Of a stretch of DNA of 35,155 nucleotides, positions 31,681 to 35,155 are shown piece after piece. The notes under the pieces are model-generated. The model did not search any database. It was not told where the DNA came from and saw only the letters and a list, made by a program, of their open reading frames with translations. Source of the stretch: Candidatus Aenigmatarchaeota archaeon (lineage in GTDB: Archaea > Aenigmatarchaeota > Aenigmatarchaeia > QMZP01 > JAFGSV01); contig JAGGXP010000036.1 of NCBI GenBank assembly GCA_021163005.1, positions 1 to 35,155 on the forward strand, in the 5' to 3' direction. Within the stretch, counting starts at the first letter, position 1; each line of letters opens with the position of its first letter. A program made the translations under genes and the position numbers.

Positions 31681-31784
31681 TGGGCCCGCTGAGATTTGAA
31701 TTCCTGAAGGTGCTCCATGAAGCATCTTTCTCAGGTCTGAAGCTCCCAAAGCTCCGATGCTAGGCCAAGCTACACCACGGGCCC
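31681..31784 (-). tRNA. tRNA-Pro(TGG) with a T-arm intron (53/54)
   Basis: The mature cloverleaf is 75 nt: acceptor GGGCCCG/CGGGCCC, discriminator A, D stem GTGT/GCAT, anticodon stem GGAGC/GCTTC, loop TTTGGGA (anticodon TGG at 31748-31746), T stem CTGAG/CTCAG and T loop TTCAAAT. A 29-nt intron (31729-31701) lies exactly between T stem and T loop. The BHB has centre CCTG/CAGG, bulges AG^A and AA^T, and inner helix AAGATGCT/AGCACCTT with one mismatch. The anticodon loop is uninterrupted. A TATA-like ATATTAAA lies near 31811-31818, about 27-34 nt upstream. The HIT gene follows 24 nt downstream. Confidence 0.9.
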
Positions 31785-31882
31785 TCAAGATATAATAATA
31801 GCCCATATGTATATTAAAGACTTTAAGGCATCAGCCTAAGAAAAAGCCGGCTCTTTTTAAGCAAAGCTGACAATTAGTGTTC

Positions 31883-32704
31883 ATGAACCAGACGAAAATC
31901 TTCATGGGATTCGCAGTGGTTTCGGTGTTCCTGATACTGGGACTGATGACTGCTGTGAACGACCAGAGGCAGTCAATTCACATGAACTCGGAGAAGACCA
32001 GGCTGAGCGCGCTATTCGGGGATTCATTCATCCCTGGCGCGTGGGCGGCAGGAGAGGTAACTGACAACACCATATTCGTGAGCGGCAGCGCCACGGCCAG
32101 CGCCAGTCCGGACAAGGTGACCGTCCACTTCGCTGTTGAGACTCAGGACGACAGTGCAGTGAAGTCGCAGCAGGACAACGCATACAAGACAGCTGCAGTC
32201 AGGTCCGCTCTCACCGGCATAGGCATAAGCGCGGACGACATAGAAACAACAGGATATACGCTCAGCCAGGTGAAGGACTACGACTACCAGACCAGAAAAT
32301 ACACATACAACGGCTTCAAAACAGTCCACTCGATGAAAGTAGAGCTTTCAGACACAGGCAGGGCAGGGGAAGTCATAGATGCTGTTGTTTCCGCAGGAGT
32401 CAACAACATAAACAGCGTGACTTTCGGCCTTTCCGAAGCAAAGATGGAAGAACTCAGGCTGAAGGCCCTCAAGGAAGCTGCTGAAACAACGCGAAAGAAA
32501 GCTGACTCAATTGCAGAGGGGCTCGGTATTTCAGTGAACAGGGTGATGAGCGCTTCCGAGGGGTACAGCTACTCTCCCGCTGTGAACACATACAGAGGCA
32601 TGGACATGGTGGCTGAGTCAGCAGGAAGCCCTGCGCCTACCGAGATAACGCCCGGTGACGTGAGCGTGACAGCGACCGTGAGTGCAGTGTTCGAGATTGC
32701 CTGA
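31883..32704 (+). CDS. SIMPL (DUF541) domain secreted/membrane-anchored protein
   Basis: The 273-residue protein starts with a hydrophobic N-terminal helix (residues 5-25). The SIMPL domain (about 60-273) includes NTIFVSGSATASASPDKVTV, the repeat-like VRSALTGIGISADDIETTGY, VSAGVNNINSVTFGLS, KALKEAAETTRKKADSIAEG and a closing strand. SIMPL proteins are periplasmic or extracellular and form oligomers; their role is uncertain. The start is ATG 31883, after a TATA-like CTTTTTAAG near 31853-31861, giving an essentially leaderless mRNA. An in-frame GTG lies two codons earlier. Confidence 0.9.
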   Translation: MNQTKIFMGFAVVSVFLILGLMTAVNDQRQSIHMNSEKTRLSALFGDSFIPGAWAAGEVTDNTIFVSGSATASASPDKVTVHFAVETQDDSAVKSQQDNAYKTAAVRSALTGIGISADDIETTGYTLSQVKDYDYQTRKYTYNGFKTVHSMKVELSDTGRAGEVIDAVVSAGVNNINSVTFGLSEAKMEELRLKALKEAAETTRKKADSIAEGLGISVNRVMSASEGYSYSPAVNTYRGMDMVAESAGSPAPTEITPGDVSVTATVSAVFEIA

Positions 32705-32737
32705 TTGGCTTTTATTTCTTTTTCTTTTATTTTCTTA

Positions 32738-33217
32738 ATGGCATTAACAGACTACTATAATGATTTTCTCGCCATAAGCGACATATGCGAGTCGGCAGGC
32801 CTCGGCAGTGATGATACCATGATATTCAACTATATACACAGGCGCGCTGCCGAGAGTGGCATGGGAGCCGATTATTTCAGGAACTCGCCGCGGGATGATC
32901 AGGCAGAGGACCTATGGCATCTCGGAAAAAATATAGGGCTCGGCGATGAAAATGATTTTCATCTGAAGGTCGGATATGTGAACTCAGGCATGGGGAAAAC
33001 AAGAGAGGAGAGGTTTGCGGATGTCATGGTTGAACTCTACGGGACTGCAAATGCATCCGGTGCAGTGAAACCCGAACTGCTTCTCAGGCAGGCCATGCTC
33101 TACATGGATTCTGAATACAGGGAAAAGATGCTCAGCGCCTACGAGAATGACATACTTCCAGCACTGGAAAGAATAATCAGAGCCCCAGACGAGATTTCCA
33201 GACCACTTTCACATTAG
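32738..33217 (+). CDS. Hypothetical helical protein overlapping the tRNA-Thr gene antisense
   Basis: The 159-residue protein is acidic, predicted mostly helical and soluble. It starts MALTDYYNDFLAISDICESA and includes GKTREERFADVMVELYG. I recognise no family. ATG 32738 is preferred over a TTG at 32705 that would add a Phe-rich leader. It begins 33 nt after the SIMPL gene on the same strand and may be co-transcribed. Its last 37 nt (33181-33217, codons for ..APDEISRPLSH) are also the 3' end of the minus-strand tRNA-Thr gene. The C-terminal sequence is therefore constrained by tRNA structure. Confidence 0.7.
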   Translation: MALTDYYNDFLAISDICESAGLGSDDTMIFNYIHRRAAESGMGADYFRNSPRDDQAEDLWHLGKNIGLGDENDFHLKVGYVNSGMGKTREERFADVMVELYGTANASGAVKPELLLRQAMLYMDSEYREKMLSAYENDILPALERIIRAPDEISRPLSH

Positions 33218-33443
33218 CTTATTTTCTGCGGAAAGCGGCTCATTTGAACTCGTGACCTCAGCGTTTCCGTCAGGCCTTTCACATATTTCCGGGCGTGCAG
33301 GCGTCGGGAACAAATCCCTTGCTGTCCGCTCTGCGTAAACTGCCATCGGGCTTTCATTTTTCCCTTAAGGCTTTTGTGCACGCGCCAGCTGCCGTAAAAG
33401 GCTTAATACCAACGCTGCGCTCTACCGACTGAGCTACTGGGGC
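33181..33443 (-). tRNA. tRNA-Thr(GGT) with two introns (37/38, 142 nt; 59/60, 48 nt)
   Basis: The mature parts form a 73-nt tRNA: acceptor GCCCCAG/CTGGGGC, discriminator T (as in archaeal tRNA-Thr), D arm GCTC/GAGC, anticodon stem CAGCG/CGCTG, anticodon GGT (33410-33408), T stem ACGAG/CTCGT and T loop TTCAAAT. Intron 1 (33406-33265) is at the canonical 37/38 site. Intron 2 (33242-33195) follows position 59. Its BHB is T stem, centre TTCA/TGGA, and bulges AA^T and AA^T. Without recognising intron 2, the 3' acceptor strand appears missing. The 3' end lies inside the convergent gene at 32738-33217. Confidence 0.87.
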
Positions 33444-33470
33444 GTAATATTATGATATTCGCACTATATG

Positions 33471-33532
33471 ATTATATAAATTACTCATGGAGACTGGGAA
33501 TGTAAATATTAAAAAGAGTTACACTATATTTA
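33471..33532. promoter_or_regulatory. Divergent promoters of tRNA-Thr and tRNA-Ile
   Basis: On the minus strand TTTATATAAT (33480-33471) lies about 28-37 nt upstream of tRNA-Thr. On the plus strand AAATATTAAA (about 33505-33514) and ACTATATTTA (33523-33532) precede tRNA-Ile at 33544. The whole 33444-33543 interval is AT-rich with nothing else visible. Confidence 0.5.
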
Positions 33533-33543
33533 TTGCACAGAAT

Positions 33544-33701
33544 GGGCCCGTGGCTTAGCCTGGTTAGAGCACCACATCTCCCATCTCCTAGATTGGATAG
33601 GTGAAGCTGATAACGTGGGGGCCGTGAGTTCAATGACCCTTTTCTGTTAGAAACAGGAAAAGCGTCAACGGAAAAGGAACGGACAAATCTCACCGGGCCC
33701 A
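33544..33701 (+). tRNA. tRNA-Ile(GAT) with two introns (30/31, 30 nt; 58/59, 53 nt)
   Basis: The mature 75-nt tRNA has acceptor GGGCCCG/CGGGCCC, discriminator A, D stem GCTT/GAGC, anticodon stem CCACG/CGTGG, loop CTGATAA (anticodon GAT at 33609-33611), T stem GTGAG/CTCAC and T loop TTCAAAT. Intron 1 (33576-33605) splits the anticodon stem after 30. Its BHB centre CACC/GGTG is perfect, with bulges AC^A and AA^G. Intron 2 (33634-33686) splits the T loop after 58, with centre GTTC/GGAC and bulges AA^T and AA^A. Intron 2 contains a ~10-bp hairpin CTTTTCTGTT/AACAGGAAAAG (one bulged G), followed by an ACGGAAAA motif shared with the tRNA-Glu introns. Confidence 0.88.
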
Positions 33702-33751
33702 TTAATTTTTTTATATTTACACGTAGGAGTCAATACAAATTTAGCGGTTAT

Positions 33752-34291
33752 ATGAAAATCGACAAAGATTGGGCTCTGTTTTACGGAATAATGATAGGAG
33801 ACGGTTGCATTTCTAAATGCAAGAAATGCAGTTTCGTCGTTATATCGTGTTCCCTGTATGACGATAAGCCATTTTTTGAAAAAGTTAAATTACTTGATTT
33901 TCCGGTTGGAAAAAAGGGTCAAATAAAGATAAGCAGCCGTTTCGATAGAAATTTATGGAAATATATCATAGCAGGATTATTCTCTACCGATGGTAGTCTA
34001 GTTATCAAAAATAACAACAATACAATATACCCCAGAATAGAAATACAGAGTATTTCATTTAGACTGCTTGAACAGACCAAAAATTTCCTAATCGATGCAG
34101 GTCTCAAAGGAAATGTTTACAAAATCGAAAGAAAGAACTACAACACAATATACCGTTTAGAATTTCCCGGTATAACTAATCTTCTAAAGTTCAAGAGTCA
34201 AATAGGTTTTGTAAATCCTAAGCATATAGATAAACTGAGTCATTACCTGAAGAATAGACATCTAAAATGGCATGAATGGTCGTGGAAATAA
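33752..34291 (+). CDS. LAGLIDADG homing endonuclease
   Basis: The 179-residue protein has two LAGLIDADG-type motifs, LFYGIMIGDG (residues 9-18) and IIAGLFSTDG (72-81), each ending in the metal-binding acidic residue. Basic beta-strand segments such as YKIERKNYNTIYRLEFPG suit DNA contact. The two motifs are only 63 residues apart, against roughly 90-100 in most single-chain enzymes, so the first half-domain is short. The gene is AT-rich and stands free, starting 51 nt after tRNA-Ile and ending 88 nt before tRNA-Glu, both of which carry introns. That context suggests it once spread, or still spreads, one of these introns. Its target site is unknown. Confidence 0.88.
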   Translation: MKIDKDWALFYGIMIGDGCISKCKKCSFVVISCSLYDDKPFFEKVKLLDFPVGKKGQIKISSRFDRNLWKYIIAGLFSTDGSLVIKNNNNTIYPRIEIQSISFRLLEQTKNFLIDAGLKGNVYKIERKNYNTIYRLEFPGITNLLKFKSQIGFVNPKHIDKLSHYLKNRHLKWHEWSWK

Positions 34292-34337
34292 TGAGTTTTA
34301 ATCTTAATAGCATCATTTCTATGAAAAGTGGAAGAAT

Positions 34338-34352
34338 CATTTATATTTATAA
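34338..34352 (+). promoter_or_regulatory. TATA box of tRNA-Glu
   Basis: TTATATTTAT (34341-34350) is centred about 34 nt before the tRNA 5' end, placing the start site within a few nucleotides upstream of it. The interval 34292-34337 is AT-rich with no other feature seen. Confidence 0.55.
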
Positions 34353-34448
34353 GCTACTTCAATAATTCACATAAGTAAGCCCCCGTAGTCTAGCCCGGTC
34401 AAGGATACCGGCCTCTCGTAACCCTTTTGAACGAGCAAGCGTTCAAAA

Positions 34449-34569
34449 GCGTTAACGGAAAATACGCTGGCGCGGCCAAGACCTTTGACAGGGTTTTGGA
34501 TGGCAACCTTTTGGAAGACGGCGGAAGCCTCTAAAAGGCTGCGCGTTAACGGAAAATACGCTGGCGCGG
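34449..34569 (+). repeat. 27-nt perfect direct repeat inside tRNA-Glu intron 1
   Basis: Two identical 27-nt copies lie at 34449-34475 and 34543-34569. Both contain GCGTTAACGGAAAATACGCT followed by GGCGCGG. Each is preceded by a CCYTTTT..AAAAGG-type hairpin (CTTTTGAACG/CGTTCAAAAG at 34424-34449; CCTTTT/AAAAGG at 34508-34538). A further related element, ACGGAAACGCTGA, is at 34600-34612. Confidence 0.85.
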
Positions 34570-34675
34570 ACTGGCTGTCCGCAGGGTTAACGAAAGTCAA
34601 CGGAAACGCTGACCAAGGTTGTAGAAAGCCGGGGACCCGGGTTCAAAGGCACCCTTTTGGACAGGATATACGTCC

Positions 34676-34784
34676 AAAAGCGCGCACCGGAAAGTACGCT
34701 GGCGCAGATTAACGGTCTGCAAGCCTAAAGCGTTCGCGGAAGCACGCTGACAGCAAAAAAGCGCGCACCGGAAAGTACGCTGGC
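34676..34784 (+). repeat. 28-nt perfect direct repeat inside tRNA-Glu intron 2
   Basis: Two identical 28-nt copies lie at 34676-34703 and 34757-34784. They contain GCGCGCACCGGAAAGTACGC followed by TGGC. The first is preceded by the 9-bp hairpin CTTTTGGAC/GTCCAAAAG (34654-34680). The core GGAAA(A/G)TACGCTGGC is shared with the intron 1 repeats. A diverged copy with GCGGAAGCACGCTGAC lies between them (34736-34751). Confidence 0.85.
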
Positions 34785-34824
34785 AGCAAAAAGCGGAAAG
34801 GTGCTGGGAATCCCGGCGGGGGCA

Positions 34825-34836
34825 TTTTTTGTTTTT
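34825..34836 (+). terminator. T-rich terminator after tRNA-Glu
   Basis: Two runs of T (six each, separated by one G) directly follow the discriminator base, the usual archaeal tRNA terminator. Confidence 0.6.
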
Positions 34837-34867
34837 TCACTATGTCTGCTTTATTATGAACTTCAAA

Positions 34868-35155
34868 CTATTTTTTTCTCTTGATACAAGTTTTTTCGTG
34901 CTTCTCGCATTCATACTTAGTATCAAACTCTTTTCCACAGTACTCACATTCCCATACAGCATCCTGATTGGTATTATCCCGAATGTCCAGAAGTATATAT
35001 ATGATTTCCAGTAGCATAACTACAAAGAGTATAGTAATGAAAACAGTTGGCCATCCAAAAGTTTGAATCATACGAAGAGTAAATACGGCTAGAATAGTTG
35101 TCCATGGATCTTCATCACTACTAGAAAGGATTTGTTGTGCTGCAATGTCTAGGAA
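34868..35155 (-). CDS. Membrane protein with a C-terminal C2H2 zinc finger (5' end beyond window)
   Basis: The frame is open from the right edge to the stop at 34868 (95 codons visible). The ATG at 35071 is therefore probably internal: 28 upstream codons (FLDIAAQQILSSSDEDPWTT and on) are open with no start codon. The visible part has a strong TM helix (VFITILFVVMLLEIIYILL), a short acidic linker and a classical zinc finger CEYCGKEFDTKYECEKHEKT followed by C, then a basic tail. The pattern CX2C..HX4C makes it C2HC-like. Zinc fingers attached to membranes may bind nucleic acid or protein. I cannot assign a family. Confidence 0.7.
   Translation of the reverse strand, partial: FLDIAAQQILSSSDEDPWTTILAVFTLRMIQTFGWPTVFITILFVVMLLEIIYILLDIRDNTNQDAVWECEYCGKEFDTKYECEKHEKTCIKRKK

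Larger units (their letters stand above)
34379..34824 (+). tRNA. tRNA-Glu(CTC) with two very long introns (37/38, 208 nt; 59/60, 163 nt)
   Basis: The 446-nt gene yields a 75-nt tRNA: acceptor GCCCCCG/CGGGGGC, discriminator A, D stem GTCT/GGAT, anticodon stem CCGGC/GCCGG, anticodon CTC (34415-34417), T stem CCGGG/CCCGG and T loop TTCAAAT. Intron 1 (34419-34626) is at 37/38, with bulges CG^T and AA^A, inner helix AACC/GGTT and a centre CTCT/GTAG with one mismatch. Intron 2 (34648-34810) follows position 59, with centre TTCA/TGGG, bulges AA^G and AA^T, and inner GCACC/GGTGC. 371 of 446 nt are intron. Both introns carry internal direct repeats. A T-rich terminator follows at 34825. Confidence 0.85.

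Noticed and set aside
33181-33443. tRNA-Thr as a truncated pseudogene
   Set aside because: The 3' acceptor strand appears lost only if the T-loop intron is ignored; removing 48 nt with a good BHB restores all stems and the expected discriminator T.
33481-33702. Minus-strand 73-codon frame
   Set aside because: It covers the tRNA-Ile gene and its introns and has no family resemblance.
34367-34712. Frames inside tRNA-Glu (34367-34600 minus, 34485-34712 plus)
   Set aside because: They lie on tRNA and structured introns with repeats and are not preceded by promoters of their own. I looked for an intron-encoded endonuclease and found none.
34449-34784. Repeats as a CRISPR array or transposon ends
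   Set aside because: There are only two copies of each repeat, spacing is irregular, they lie inside tRNA introns, and no cas or transposase genes are nearby.

Overview
The window is archaeal. It holds archaeal-type ribosomal proteins in the usual archaeal order (S19e, PDCD5/TFAR19, L39e, L31e), TruD, an Lhr-type helicase, a DUF131 membrane protein, a methanogen-like S-layer protein, TATA-box promoters (many giving leaderless or short-leader mRNAs) and tRNA genes with bulge-helix-bulge (BHB) introns. The short, partly bacterial-looking gene set and the multi-intron tRNAs suggest a DPANN-type lineage. That placement is inference; there is no rRNA here to test it.

Layout. 1-653 (-): start of a secreted lipoprotein running off the left edge into a probable beta-helix domain. 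946-2318 (+): ribosomal protein operon. 2448-5445: NYN-domain nuclease, a small unknown, TruD, a zinc-ribbon/coiled-coil protein and a coiled-coil protein. 5516-14339 (+): surface-glycan locus with an STT3-like GT-C enzyme fused to an alpha/alpha-toroid domain, a GT4 glycosyltransferase, a Wzy-like polymerase, a Wzx-like flippase, a membrane-tethered CWB2-wHTH sensor, an AglH/WecA-type GlcNAc-1-P transferase and a DUF354 protein. 14428-16734 (-): the S-layer protein, which is probably glycosylated by this machinery. 16981-21618 (-): a 1545-residue secreted protein combining Ca-binding repeats, an anthrax protective-antigen-like region, a cohesin-like domain and a C-terminal dockerin. 21650-30968: DUF131, PHP phosphoesterase, a secreted Cys-rich protein, Lhr, two small basic proteins, MetRS, a PglC/WcaJ-type sugar transferase and a second membrane-tethered wHTH regulator.

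31005-34824 is the most unusual part. It has five tRNA genes (Gly-TCC, Pro-TGG, Thr-GGT, Ile-GAT, Glu-CTC), and every one is split by an intron in the T arm (between positions 53 and 60). Four also have an anticodon-arm intron, giving nine introns in total, of 27 to 208 nt. I folded the splice junctions by hand: all five T-arm introns give a BHB with a fully paired 4-bp centre. Removing the introns restores cloverleaves of 73 or 75 nt. The long introns share a recurring sequence module, and a LAGLIDADG homing endonuclease gene sits between tRNA-Ile and tRNA-Glu. A HIT protein, a SIMPL protein and an unknown protein are interspersed. The right edge holds a partial membrane protein with a C2H2 zinc finger.

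All identifications come from reading motifs by eye; no database search or folding program was run.
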